In this document: positions 7,785-17,900 of the stretch, piece by piece | Layout of the letters: every line of letters starts with the position of its first letter | How positions within the stretch are numbered: position 1 is the stretch's first letter | DNA from: Phycisphaerales bacterium AB-hyl4 | GTDB taxonomy: Bacteria > Planctomycetota > Phycisphaerae > Phycisphaerales > Phycisphaeraceae | Assembly (NCBI GenBank): GCA_041821185.1 | Contig: JBGUBD010000005.1 | Span: forward strand, 1 to 64,000 | Length of the DNA: 64,000 bases | Direction of reading: 5' to 3' | Translations under genes and position numbers: made by a program | Notes under the pieces: model-generated | What the model saw: only the letters and a program-made list of their open reading frames with translations | What the model was told of the DNA's origin: nothing | The model's database searches: none

Positions 7785-8963
7785 ATGACAGCCCTGCTTC
7801 GTTCAACGCTTACCGCGCTCGCTTCGCTTCGCCTGACCGTGGCGCTTTTCGCCATGGCGATGTTCCTCATCTTCGCCGGCACGCTGGCGCAGGTGCACGC
7901 GGGCATCTGGCAGGTCATGGCCGAGTATTTCCGCACACCCTTCGCGTGGATCGAGCTACAACTGTTCATCCCGCAACAGCTCGCCACCGTGCCCGGCCGC
8001 TTCCCCTTCCCCGGCGGCTACCTGCTCGGCGGACTGTTGATCATCAACCTGCTCGCCGCTCACGCGATCCGCTTTCGCCTCGCCGCCAAACGCATCGGCA
8101 TCATCACGCTGCACCTGGGCATCATCGTCCTGCTCCTCGGCGAGTTCGTCACCGGCCTGTTCGCCGAAGAAGGCCTGATGACCATTCTCGAAGGCGAGTC
8201 CGCCCAATATGTCGAAGACGTCCGCGAAGCCGAGCTGGTCATCCTCGACCGCTCGGGCGATGACGAACAGGACCGCGTCACCGTCATTCCCGAGCGCATG
8301 CTCACCACCGCGGGCCAGACCGTCGACCACCCCGCCCTGCCGTTCACCGTCACGGTCGACCAGTGGCTGCCCAACGCTCGACTGTTCAACGCCGCGCCCG
8401 ACACGCCCACACGCGCGACACGCGGCGCCGGCAGGCAGATCGTCCCCCGCCCCGAGCCGCTGGCCCGCGGCATCGACGGCAACAACATCGACATGCCCGC
8501 CGCGTTCATCACGCTCCACCACGACGGCCGACCGCTGGGCACGTGGCTGGTCGCCGAGCTCATCGGCCCGTCGCAAACCGTTGAAGTCGACGGCCGAACG
8601 TATCACCTCGACCTGCGGTTCAAGCGCACATACAAGCCATACACGCTGCATCTGATCGAGTTCACGCACGAGCGTTTCGTCGGCACGGAACGGCCGCGCA
8701 ACTTCGCCAGCCGCATCCGGCTCGTCGACCCGACGCGCAACGCCGACCGGGAAGTCGTGATCTCGATGAACAGCCCGCTTCGTTACGCGGGCGCGACCTT
8801 CTACCAGTCGGCGTATCTCGAGCAGGACACGGGCACGGTGTTGCAGGTCGTCCGCAACCCCGGCTGGCTGCTGCCGTACATCGCCTGCGGGCTGGTCGCG
8901 TTGGGCATGTTGATCCACTTCGGCCAAGGCTTGTGGCGGTTCGCAGGGAAGGTGAAACGATGA
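7785..8963 (+). CDS. resB: Cytochrome c biogenesis protein ResB (system II)
   Basis: The 392-residue membrane protein has helices at about 15-35 and 75-95, another near 100-125, and a final one near 360-385, with a large periplasmic segment between. That is the ResB/Ccs1 layout. The closing region (ISMNSPLRYAGATFYQSAYL) is the family hallmark. ResB works with CcsA to deliver heme and attach it to CXXCH motifs of apocytochromes on the outer face of the membrane. Its last bases overlap the ccsA start (ATGA), so the two are translationally coupled. The likely clients, NrfH and NrfA, follow directly. Confidence 0.9.
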   Translation: MTALLRSTLTALASLRLTVALFAMAMFLIFAGTLAQVHAGIWQVMAEYFRTPFAWIELQLFIPQQLATVPGRFPFPGGYLLGGLLIINLLAAHAIRFRLAAKRIGIITLHLGIIVLLLGEFVTGLFAEEGLMTILEGESAQYVEDVREAELVILDRSGDDEQDRVTVIPERMLTTAGQTVDHPALPFTVTVDQWLPNARLFNAAPDTPTRATRGAGRQIVPRPEPLARGIDGNNIDMPAAFITLHHDGRPLGTWLVAELIGPSQTVEVDGRTYHLDLRFKRTYKPYTLHLIEFTHERFVGTERPRNFASRIRLVDPTRNADREVVISMNSPLRYAGATFYQSAYLEQDTGTVLQVVRNPGWLLPYIACGLVALGMLIHFGQGLWRFAGKVKR

Positions 8964-10684
8964 CGCATCTGAATCGAATCCTGCCATGGGCCGTCGTGTT
9001 CCTCGCCTTGCTCTACCTGGGCATGCAGGGGCGACCCGTGGCGTACGTCGGCGACTACGACCTCGACGCCTTCGGCGCGATCCCCGTCTCAGCCGACGGC
9101 CGCGTCAAGCCGATGGACACCGTCGCCCGCACGAACCTCATGTTCCTCTCCGGCCGACAGAGCTTCGAAGTCGACGGCCAGCAGCAGCCCGCCATCCGTT
9201 GGCTCGCCGACGTGATGGGTCAGCGCGACACCGTCGACCACTACCGCGTTTTCCGCATCGACCACCCCGACGTGCAGGCGCTGCTGCATCAGCATGAGCC
9301 GACCACACGGCGGTTCGCGCTCGCCGAGATCATGCCCCACTGGGAGCAGATCGTCGAGCAATCGCAGCGCGCCGTCGAAGTGCCCGGCCGACAGCGCGAC
9401 CCGTTCCAACGACAAGTGCTCCAACTCTATCAGCAGGTCACGGTGCTGATGGAAATGCGACACATGCAGACGCCTTACATGGTCCCGCCGACGAGCGAAG
9501 ACGAAGAGTGGGCGCCGTTCTTCCGCGTCGTGCAGGACACGCAAGCCGCGGGCATCCCTCACCCCGGCGTCGATGCGCTCACGAGCATCTTCTCCGCGTA
9601 CCACCGTGAACAGCCTGCCGAGTTCAATGACGCCGTGGCCAGCTATCTCGCCGTGTTCGACAAACACATGCCCGCCGAGGCGCGCAAGGCCAGCTTCGAA
9701 GTTTTCTTCAACGACTTCACACCGTTCTATCACGCAACGCTGCTGTACGTGCTCGCGTTTCTGCTCGCCGCCGGCTCGCTGCTGATGCGTACGCGATCTG
9801 ACTCGGCCTGGGCAGGCGTGCTCGCCCGCACGGCGCTGGCCCTGCTGGTGGTCACGTTCCTGCTGCACACGTTCGGGCTGGTATCGCGCATCTATCTGCA
9901 AGGCCGACCGCCGGTCACCAACCTTTACTCGTCCGCCGTCTTCGTCGGCTGGGGCACGGTGCTGCTGGCGATCATCATCGAACGCTTTCACCGATTGGGG
10001 CTGGCGACGCTGGCCGCGGCGTTCGTCGGCTTTGTGACGCTGATCATCGCGCACAACCTCGCGGGCGACGGCGACACGATGGAAATGATGCAGGCCGTGC
10101 TCGACTCGAACTTCTGGCTCGCCACGCATGTGATCATCATCACCATCGGCTATTCCGCCACATTCCTCGCAGGCATCCTCGCCACCGTCTTCATCATCCT
10201 CGGCGTGTTCACCCCCTGGCTGAACAAACCGCTCAACCAGTCGCTGACGAAAATGGTCTACGGCACGATCTGCTTCGCGCTGCTGTTCAGCTTCGTCGGC
10301 ACGGTGCTCGGCGGCATCTGGGCCGACCAGAGCTGGGGCCGATTCTGGGGCTGGGACCCGAAAGAAAACGGCGCCGCGCTCATCGTCCTCAACCACGCCA
10401 TCATCCTTCACGCGCGCTGGGGCGGCATGATCCAGGCCCGCGGCATGATGGTGCTCGCCATCGCTGGCAACATCGTCACCGCATGGGCATGGTTCGGCAC
10501 GAACATGCTCGGCGTCGGCTTGCACTCCTACGGCTTCATGGAGTCGGCCATGTTCTGGCTCTTCGCCTTCGTCCTCAGCCAACTCGCCCTCATGGGCCTG
10601 GGCATGCTCCCACCTGAAGCCTGGCGCAGCGCCGTCGGCCGACGAGCATCAACACCACAAACAAGCCCCCCGAACAAACCATAA
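8960..10684 (+). CDS. ccsA: Cytochrome c biogenesis protein CcsA (system II heme ligase component)
   Basis: The 574-residue protein carries the WWD heme-handling motif (WGRFWGWDPKENGA), which binds heme for ligation to cytochromes c. It has many membrane helices, starting with one at about 8-25 and continuing from about 260 to the end. The N-terminal 240 residues include a soluble region with the GAIPVSADGRVKPMDT motif seen in longer CcsA proteins. The ATG overlaps the resB stop. Conserved histidines flank the WWD segment (HTF near 305, H of NHAIILH). Together with ResB it forms the complete system II synthetase. Confidence 0.93.
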   Translation: MTHLNRILPWAVVFLALLYLGMQGRPVAYVGDYDLDAFGAIPVSADGRVKPMDTVARTNLMFLSGRQSFEVDGQQQPAIRWLADVMGQRDTVDHYRVFRIDHPDVQALLHQHEPTTRRFALAEIMPHWEQIVEQSQRAVEVPGRQRDPFQRQVLQLYQQVTVLMEMRHMQTPYMVPPTSEDEEWAPFFRVVQDTQAAGIPHPGVDALTSIFSAYHREQPAEFNDAVASYLAVFDKHMPAEARKASFEVFFNDFTPFYHATLLYVLAFLLAAGSLLMRTRSDSAWAGVLARTALALLVVTFLLHTFGLVSRIYLQGRPPVTNLYSSAVFVGWGTVLLAIIIERFHRLGLATLAAAFVGFVTLIIAHNLAGDGDTMEMMQAVLDSNFWLATHVIIITIGYSATFLAGILATVFIILGVFTPWLNKPLNQSLTKMVYGTICFALLFSFVGTVLGGIWADQSWGRFWGWDPKENGAALIVLNHAIILHARWGGMIQARGMMVLAIAGNIVTAWAWFGTNMLGVGLHSYGFMESAMFWLFAFVLSQLALMGLGMLPPEAWRSAVGRRASTPQTSPPNKP

Positions 10685-10878
10685 AAAACAACTCGCCCCA
10701 AAACGCTGCGAACCGCTACGCGCAACGCGTTCATCCAGCGAAACGCGCCTTAAAAGGCGGGCCGCCCTTGTCGACCTGCGTTTCATCAATGAACAATCGT
10801 GCAATTGAAGCTTGCACCCCGATGCGATCGACTTAAAATCAGTTAAACATGTAACCTTTTCATTTGTAAAGGCTGAGG
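10685..10878. other. Intergenic region upstream of nrfH
   Basis: This 194-base gap separates ccsA from nrfH and becomes AT-richer towards nrfH. It contains a GCGCCTT-AAAAGGCGGG palindromic patch near 10744-10763. I see no convincing FNR or NsrR site. A separate promoter for nrfHA is plausible here but cannot be located. Confidence 0.4.
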
Positions 10879-11397
10879 GTGGACAGCAAGCAACCAATTG
10901 AACAGCGCAAGCGCGTTCCCATACGCCGACTCTTCGCCGGCCTCGGTGCGCTGTCGATCGCCGTCGCCATCCTCGGCGGCATGTTCGCCGGCATGAGCGC
11001 ATTCACCTTCACCTACGGCGAAGGCACGAGCTACTTCAGCGACGATCCCCGCTCCTGCATCAACTGCCACGTCATGGAAGACCACTTCGACTCCTGGCTC
11101 GCCTCCAGCCACGCACACGTCGCCTCCTGCACCGATTGCCACATGCCCAGCGAAACGATCCACGGCTTCATCGCCAAGGCAGACAACGGCTTCTTCCACT
11201 CCTGGGAATTCACCTTCCAGACCTTCCACGAACCGATCCGCATCAAACCACGCAACGCACGCATCGTGCAAAACAGTTGCCTCGACTGCCACAGCGACTT
11301 CGTTCACGAAATGAAGCCCATCGAACGTGGCGGCGAAATGATGTCCTGCGTCCACTGCCACGCTGAAGTCGGCCACGCCGGCTCGCGACGACGATAA
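10879..11397 (+). CDS. nrfH: Tetraheme cytochrome c nitrite reductase subunit NrfH
   Basis: The 172-residue protein has an N-terminal membrane anchor (about 16-40) and four heme c motifs: CINCH (from residue 60), CTDCH, CLDCH and CVHCH. NrfH takes electrons from menaquinol and passes them to NrfA. The start is GTG 10879 with AAAGG six bases upstream; the frame has a stop codon 12 bases before it. It is 30 bases from nrfA, so the pair form an operon. Closely related NapC/NirT proteins share the fold, but the adjacent nrfA settles the name. Confidence 0.93.
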   Translation: MDSKQPIEQRKRVPIRRLFAGLGALSIAVAILGGMFAGMSAFTFTYGEGTSYFSDDPRSCINCHVMEDHFDSWLASSHAHVASCTDCHMPSETIHGFIAKADNGFFHSWEFTFQTFHEPIRIKPRNARIVQNSCLDCHSDFVHEMKPIERGGEMMSCVHCHAEVGHAGSRRR

Positions 11398-11427
11398 CCG
11401 CTGGCGACCGCTCACGGAGATTCTCAA

Positions 11428-12909
11428 ATGACTGCCTCACCTGAAAACAACACGCCCAGCCGCAGCAAACGCACGCTGCTGCTCGTCGGCCTCATCGCCA
11501 TTTTCGCGGTCGGCACCTTCCTCGCCGCTGCCCTGACCACCAACATCTTCCACCGCAAGATGGAAGAGCGCAACCCCTACGTCATCTTCATCGAAGTCGA
11601 CGAAGATACCACCGACCCCGCCGCATGGGCCATCAACTTCCCCCGCCAGTACGAAAGCTACATGCGCACCACCGACTCCGAGCGCACACGCTACGGCGGC
11701 TCCGACGCCATCCCCAAACAAAAACTCGACTCCGACCCCTGGCTTCGCATGATGTGGTCCGGCTACGCCTTCGCCATCGACTACCGCGAAGCGCGAGGCC
11801 ACGCCTACATGCTCTCCGACCAGGACCACACCCGACGCGTCCTCGAACGACCTCAGCCCGGCGCCTGCCTCCACTGCCACTCCTCCGTCATGCCCGCCTA
11901 CCGACACCTCGGCGACGGCGACGTCATGGAAGGCTTCCGCCAACTCTCCGCCATGCCCTGGGACGAGGCCCGCAACATCACCGACGAGCATGGCGAAATG
12001 CTCATCAACCACCCCGCTTCCTGCGTCGACTGTCACGACCCCGACACGATGCGCCTCCGCGTCACCCGCCCCGCGTTCAAAGTCGGCATCGCCAAATATA
12101 TGGAACACGAACGCGGCATCGAAGACTACGACGTCAACCGCGACGCCACCCGACAGGAAATGCGCACCTTCGCCTGCGCCCAATGCCACGTCGAATACTA
12201 CTTCGACCCCGACGATCACAACATCGTCACCTACCCCTGGGCCAAGGGCCTCCGCGTCGAACAACAGGAAGCCTACTACGACGAGATCGGCTTCAACGAC
12301 TGGACCCACCAACTCACCGGCGGCGGCATGCTCAAAGCCCAGCACCCCGAGTTCGAGCTCTACATGCAAGGCAGCCACGCCCGCGCCGGCGTCTCCTGCT
12401 CCGACTGCCACATGCCTTACAAGCGCGAAGGCGCGATGAAAGTCTCCGACCACCACGTCCGCAGCCCGCTGCTGAACATCGCCGCCTCCTGCCAGACCTG
12501 CCACAACGTCGACGAAGCCGAGCTGCTCGACCGGGTCCACACCATCCAGGACCGCACACGTGCCCTGCAGGATCGTGCCGGCGAAGCATTGGTGGCGCTG
12601 ATTGAAACGATCGTCGCCGCCCAGACCGCCGGTGCCAGCCAGGAAGACCTCGCCGACGCCCTCGCCTTACAGCGAAAGAGCCAATGGCGGATCGACTGGG
12701 TCTACTCTGAAAACTCGATGGGCTTCCACGCCCCGCAGGAGTCGGCCCGCATCCTCGCCGAGGCCCTCGACTACGCTCGCCAAGGCGAAGTCGCCGCCCG
12801 CCGTGCCGCGCCGAACTTAGTCCGTGAGCCGGTCACCCCGCCGGAGATCGAAAGCGCCACCCCGGATGAATACGCCCCACCGGGTCCCTACAGCCATCCG
12901 CGTGAGTGA
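11428..12909 (+). CDS. nrfA: Pentaheme cytochrome c nitrite reductase, catalytic subunit NrfA
   Basis: NrfA reduces nitrite to ammonium with six electrons in the periplasm. The 493-residue protein has an N-terminal hydrophobic anchor or signal (about 13-35) and five heme motifs: CLHCH (from C147), CVDCH, CAQCH within the typical CAQCHVEYYF active-site block, CSDCH and CQTCH. The first heme, which in E. coli NrfA uses CXXCK with lysine as the ligand, has CXXCH here, as reported for some other NrfA lineages. GGAG stands nine bases before the ATG. The C-terminal part is helical and ends in a Pro-rich tail. Confidence 0.94.
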   Translation: MTASPENNTPSRSKRTLLLVGLIAIFAVGTFLAAALTTNIFHRKMEERNPYVIFIEVDEDTTDPAAWAINFPRQYESYMRTTDSERTRYGGSDAIPKQKLDSDPWLRMMWSGYAFAIDYREARGHAYMLSDQDHTRRVLERPQPGACLHCHSSVMPAYRHLGDGDVMEGFRQLSAMPWDEARNITDEHGEMLINHPASCVDCHDPDTMRLRVTRPAFKVGIAKYMEHERGIEDYDVNRDATRQEMRTFACAQCHVEYYFDPDDHNIVTYPWAKGLRVEQQEAYYDEIGFNDWTHQLTGGGMLKAQHPEFELYMQGSHARAGVSCSDCHMPYKREGAMKVSDHHVRSPLLNIAASCQTCHNVDEAELLDRVHTIQDRTRALQDRAGEALVALIETIVAAQTAGASQEDLADALALQRKSQWRIDWVYSENSMGFHAPQESARILAEALDYARQGEVAARRAAPNLVREPVTPPEIESATPDEYAPPGPYSHPRE

Positions 12910-13073
12910 GTCGGTCGGCTAAACGGCGATCGGAAGTGGCCGCGGATTGACAGAGCCGCGTGTCGAATCTACGCTGTTTCGTCCGTCGACCGTCACGGCC
13001 GCCGGCGTCGCGTGTGACTGCATCAATGATGTTGCATGTGACTTCGGGTTTGCTGACGTGTTTGATGTTGTTG

Positions 13074-13147
13074 GTGAGCGTAGCTCAGTTGGTTAGAGCA
13101 CCAGGTTGTGATCCTGGGGGTCGCGGGTTCGAATCCCGTCGCTCACC
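13074..13147 (+). tRNA. tRNA-His (GTG)
   Basis: A full cloverleaf can be drawn. The acceptor strands GTGAGCG and CGCTCAC pair, the D arm is GCTC..GAGC, the anticodon is GTG, and the T arm is TCGCGGGTTCGAATCCCGTC. A G at 13073 can serve as the encoded G-1 of tRNA-His. CCA is not encoded. The 3' part overlaps the end of the integrase remnant on the other strand, so it is a likely integration site. Confidence 0.95.
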
Positions 13148-13765
13148 CTTTTCCTTGTCACTGCACGACTTAGAAGAATTCCGCAAGTCGCCGCAACCAC
13201 TCGAATTAGCCCCAGCCCCCCGCAGGTCGCCTTCGGCGTCCTGCGGGTCGTTTTCAGGCTCTGCGGCAGGTTGCTGCACCGCTTTTTGCAGCGCGCCGGA
13301 CGAGCCGTTGCCGGTTTTCCCATCGAGATTTACGGCGCGGTCGAACAACTCATCGGGCACGCCGTTGGTGTAGTGCCGATCGCTGACCTCCATGCCATGC
13401 CCCATCCACTTGCTCACGGCGAACTTCGAAAAGATTATCGCCCAATGCTTCTCGCATGAGTTGCGCAGGGTCTGCCACAGTTTTTCCCTTGGCTCGACCT
13501 TGGCCGCCTTGATGTACCGCTTGACCTTCCGCCGCGTGCCTCCGTGCATGGGGACCGTGACAAGGTGCTCCCGCCCCGGCGTGCACGCCTCGAACTGATC
13601 CTGCAGCAGCGGCATCAGGTCGCCCGTGATCGGCACGACTCGCACCTCGTGCCCCGCGTGGTGCTCGGTCTTCGGCGACCGCACCGTCAGCCGAGCGCGC
13701 TGCCAATCCACATCCGCCCACATCAGCAATTCTGACTCGGACGGCACGCGTATCCCCATCTCCAA
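13085..13765 (-). pseudogene. Tyrosine recombinase/integrase, catalytic-domain remnant ending in tRNA-His
   Basis: The 226-residue frame contains the catalytic part of a tyrosine recombinase. The first Arg lies in GIRVPSE, the Lys in SPKTEHH, then TLRNSC, WMGHG and HYTNGVPDELF with the tyrosine. The N-terminal core-binding domain is missing: sequence upstream in this frame does not resemble an integrase. The last 20 residues or so (GERRDSNPRPPG...) are simply antisense tRNA, and the stop codon lies inside the tRNA gene. This fits an old integrative element that used tRNA-His as its attachment site and later decayed. Confidence 0.75.
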
Positions 13766-14091
13766 AGATCGTAAGCGGTGAAAATCCAGACCAAGGTGGC
13801 ATGTCGTTCGGGTGAGCCTTGAATCAGTTCGCTGGTCTCATCGAGTTGGCGGATATAACCACGGAACGGCTGGCGACGCTGCCCCGGCTTCGTCGTTCTG
13901 CTTTTGCCATGGCGCGGCGGCTTGGTACGCCGGACGACCTCCGCCGGCTGACCCCGCTCGTCCGCACGGAATTGAATCTGTGTGTTGCTATCCCATCGAA
14001 TGATGGTGCGAGGAAGATCTTGAACAGCCGGATCGTATTGCGCAAATCACGCAGGGTCACGAACAGCGTGCTCGCCAGGGGCGAAGGTCGC
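13766..14091. other. Region without an intact gene; coding-like remnant on the minus strand
   Basis: On the minus strand, about 13740-14040 is open for about 95 codons in a frame different from the integrase remnant. It includes IRWDSNTQIQFRADERG and FRGYIRQLDETSELIQGSPE, which read like real protein. No plausible start codon is visible, and a stop codon cuts the upstream end. I take this as a fragment of a lost gene joined to the integrase remnant. Confidence 0.4.
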
Positions 14092-14784
14092 TCATGGCTT
14101 ACGCAACGGGAACATCGACTCGGTATGGGCGATGAACCAGCCGGCGAGGTAGGCCGCCTGCAACTGGCGGATCGGCGCGTGGTAGTGCACGTGATCGCAA
14201 AACAACTGCTCATCGTCACCCAGCGAGCGTGTGAAGCTGTGCAGGTCGATCAGCGGCACCTGCCGTTGAGCCATCACATCATCCGCCACCGCGATGTACG
14301 CTTCATTGTCCGCTGCGAAGCGATGAAAACTCGCCTTCGCATTGTGGACCGCATCGACCACCGGCGTGGTCCGCATCCACGCCAACGGGATGCTCCGCTG
14401 CTGCAACAGATCCACAATGCTCAGCAGGTTCTCACGGTACGCCGTGATGTCCACCTGACGTTGCCCGGTGGATGGATCGACTTTGATGTCATGCAAGCCA
14501 CAGTTCATCAGGATGAAGTCGGCGTGCAGCGTGTTCTGCTCATCCAAAGCGCGAAGGTAAGCGAGCAACATTCGGGAGTCGCCGACGTTTTTGCCCTGGG
14601 GCAGGTCGAGGTCGGCAAAGGCATCGCCCTCAGCCTGCTTCGTACGGTAGACGCATCGGTCGGCAAGGTAGCTTTCAAGATGCGGGCCATACTGAAGTGA
14701 AATGCTGTCACCGAGCACGAGAAGCGTGGGCAGTGAATCGCTGGTCAAAGTGGGATTCTCCTGATGTTTCGTGATGATCATCAT
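14092..14784 (-). CDS. SGNH/GDSL-type hydrolase
   Basis: The 230-residue protein shows the SGNH blocks. GDSIS at 25-29 holds the nucleophile Ser27, NCGLHD at 94-99 is block III with Asn94, and D197-x-x-H200 in CDHVHYH gives the rest of the triad. Such enzymes hydrolyse esters or remove acetyl groups from carbohydrates; the substrate cannot be read from sequence. No signal peptide is evident, so it is probably cytoplasmic. It stands alone next to the integrase remnant and may be cargo of that former element, which is speculative. Confidence 0.8.
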   Translation of the reverse strand: MMIITKHQENPTLTSDSLPTLLVLGDSISLQYGPHLESYLADRCVYRTKQAEGDAFADLDLPQGKNVGDSRMLLAYLRALDEQNTLHADFILMNCGLHDIKVDPSTGQRQVDITAYRENLLSIVDLLQQRSIPLAWMRTTPVVDAVHNAKASFHRFAADNEAYIAVADDVMAQRQVPLIDLHSFTRSLGDDEQLFCDHVHYHAPIRQLQAAYLAGWFIAHTESMFPLRKP

Positions 14785-14871
14785 AATTCATAATCCTTTG
14801 ACGCATGCCATATCGGGCACGCGCCGTCTTCGTGCAGCGGCGGTTGCTTGATCCGCGCAAAGAAAAACCCC

Positions 14872-14899
14872 CGCCCAGGTTGCCGGGCGGGGGTTTGGA
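14872..14899 (-). terminator. Rho-independent terminator of the autotransporter gene
   Basis: AAACCCCCGCCC and GGGCGGGGGTTT form an 11-12 bp GC-rich stem. On the minus strand it is followed by TTTTTCTTT, 24 bases after the stop codon. Confidence 0.85.
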
Positions 14900-14922
14900 T
14901 TGAATCTGCGTTGATCGTCGGC

Positions 14923-17900
14923 TTAGAACTGGAAGCTCATGCCAACGATGCCGGCGTGGCCCTGCTGGTTCGACTGGAATCGCCCGTTGTACTGAATGAA
15001 CCCTTGGACGGATTCGCTCAGCAGTGCCCGCACGCCGGCGCCGACGCGCAGTGCGTGTCGATCGGGGCTCGGGCCATCCAACGTGAAGCTCTGCGTCGTG
15101 CCGACGAACCGTGCCTGGACGTCGTTGTCATCCCCAAGGAACTCGTAGGAGTAGCCGAGGAAGGCGTTGGGGATGATGGTCGTGCCGTCCGTGCGGTACC
15201 GGTGTTCGAAGCGAACGCCGATCGTACCTTCGAGCATGTCGACGTCCTGGCTGGACACGTCGAAGTTGGTCGCGCCGCCGCCGGTTTCGGTGAAGCCGTC
15301 GCGTCGGTAGTGGGTGTAGTTCAGTGAGCCGACCGGCGTAAAGCTGGTGCGCTGGTTGGGCATCATGAACTCGTAGCCGACGTTGACATAGAGCGACAGA
15401 TCGTGAGCGTCGAAGTCGGCGTTCTTTTCCTGCACGAGGCCGCTGATGTTGACGTTCTGATCGTAGTCGTTCTGGTGATAGCCATAGGTCGCCGAGGCGT
15501 CGATGGTCAGCTCGCCGAATCGCAGGCCCGCGTACGGGCCAGCCCGGAAGCTGTGCACCGTGCCGTCGCCGCGGCCTTCACGGAAGTCGACGTCGGTGTA
15601 GCTGTAGCCGGCACTGACGCCGAGGTAGAAGGTTTCGCTGAAGCTGTAGTCCGCACCGATGGCGAACCCACCGGTGTTGGCTCGCAAGCCGGGGCGTTCG
15701 CTGGTCGAGTCGATGCGATCGTGCACGCCGTAGGCGTTGGCGAAAACGTTCCACCGGTTTTCGAGCGTTTCGATGGAGCGTCGCGTGCGGGTCGGCTCGC
15801 CGCGATACTGTCGGCGGTCCTCCGGCCGATCTTCCAAACGATCGCGATACGTGTCATCCCACAGGTAAGGCTGCGCCGCCGCCATCGCCCAAGGCGTGGG
15901 GCCGAGTCGCTCAGCGAAGCGCGTTGCCGCCGAGCCGTAGTCGAGCCGACCTTCACGGGTCGTGCGAGCCTGGCTGTGCACCTGCTGGTGATAGCCGCGC
16001 CCGGCCTGCACGGTGGCGTCCACACCGGCGGTGTAGGTGGTGGGGCTGAGCTGGCGAAGGTTCTGGTTGAATGCCGCGGCATCAGCGGAGCGGTCGAAGG
16101 CGGTGAGCATCCTGGTCGTATCGCTATCGAGCCCCGGCTCGACAAGATTGTCCAAGGCCCGGCTGAGCGTAATATTGTTGCGGCCCTGCGCCTGCGACTC
16201 AAAGGGGTCGCGGACGGCTTCCACAACGAGGTTGTTGTTGGCGATCTCCGCCGTATCGGCCTCGAACCGAAGGAAAAGCGATTCAGCGCTGACGACGACC
16301 TCGTCCTGATCGCCTTGAATGTCAAGACCACCCGCTTCCAGAAGCGTGAAGCGTTCGCCGCCGAGGACGAAGCCCTCGTCGATCTGGTCCATGTAGAACC
16401 GCGCCCCGTCCTGAATTTCGACGTTGCCGCCAACCAGAAGGGTGTCGCTTTCTTCCTGAACATTGAACTTGATCATTGCCGTGGCGCCGCCGGCACTGGT
16501 TGCCCGGAAGAGGGCGTCGCCGCCGATTTCAAGCGTGCCAATTTCATCGCCGCCAGGTCGGATGACGCCCCGTCGCTCAACGCCGAGATCTCCTGCGATT
16601 TCCGTGCCGCTGGATAGCGTCGAGAATCGCCCGACTTCGACATCGCCCGCGATGAATGTGTCGGCTTCCATGTGAAGGTCGCTGTCTTCCAGCAAAACAT
16701 TACCAGCTAAACTCGCGCCTTCGAGCAAACGCAACGTGCTGTATTGGCGTATGTCGGTCAAACCGGTGTGGGTGTTCGTCGCGCCAAGCCAGACCTCACT
16801 TGCGTCGCGCTGACGAAATTCGCCTGCCCCGGAGATCACCCCTTCAATCACCATGGCCTCGGGGCCGCGAATTGTAAGATTCTGATTGAGCGTGATGCCG
16901 CTGTTTGCCGACACGACCGTTGGCACGCTCGAACGCAGGCGGAAGGCCGAGGCGGTATTCACCGTAATCGGCGCGTCGAAAGTCAGGCCCGCGCCTTCGA
17001 GAATCTCCAGATCGTCGTCCATGGTCACGTCGGCCCCGACGGTAATCGGGGAAAGCGTGCGGATGAACGTACGGCCTTCCACAAGAATGTCCGTAGCATT
17101 GCCCAGCGCCGCATCGCTACCGATTTCGAAAATGCCGTCGCGCAGGACGATGTCGCCGGTAAAGATGTTGTCACCTTGAAGGCTGAGCGTGCCCGGCCCG
17201 TCGTTGACCACGCGGCCCGAACCGTCGATGCGACCGAGCACGTTCATTCGCGAGTTGCCGAAGTTGTAGAACTCGACATCGTACCCATTGGTTTCGACTC
17301 GACCTTCGATGTAGTGTTCTGTGGCTTGCTCGGTGATAACCCTGCGGCCGCCGTTCATCAATTCGACAACACCGGTGATCGTGATGGGTGCCCCCGCAGA
17401 GTTTGCAATGAGTGCCGGGCCACCGAGTCGCAGGTCGCCGAACAGTTCGAAGTCCTGCGGCAGGAACAGCGGTTCATCGTCGGCACTGATGCGGTTCTCC
17501 GTGCCGTTGTTGACGATCACGCGCGGGCTCAAGCCGAACGCTGCGTCGGTGGTGATGACCACGCGGCCGGCCAGGATGGTGTCGCCTGTGTACTCATGCT
17601 CGCCGCGGAGAATGGTGTCACCGTTGAAAATCACATTGCCGTCGCCGCGAATGACGGGATTGTTCACATGCACATAGCCGGAAAAGGTGAGATCACGTGA
17701 GGTGTCGCGGGAATTGTTGATTTCCTCACCGGTCAGAAACAGACCTGAACCACCATGGATCGTCATGTCCTCGTAAAGCCAGATGTCCGACTCAATGGTA
17801 TGAAGCATGCTGTCCAGATGGTTGATGCCGCCAGCGCCGACATAGATCGGCAATCCGAAGATTCGCCAGTTGATCGCATGCGGTCCAGGCAGAAAGGTGA

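Noticed and set aside
9089..10582. A 497-codon minus-strand frame across ccsA
   Set aside because: It is antisense to a gene with the WWD motif and has only low-complexity His/Glu/Arg content.
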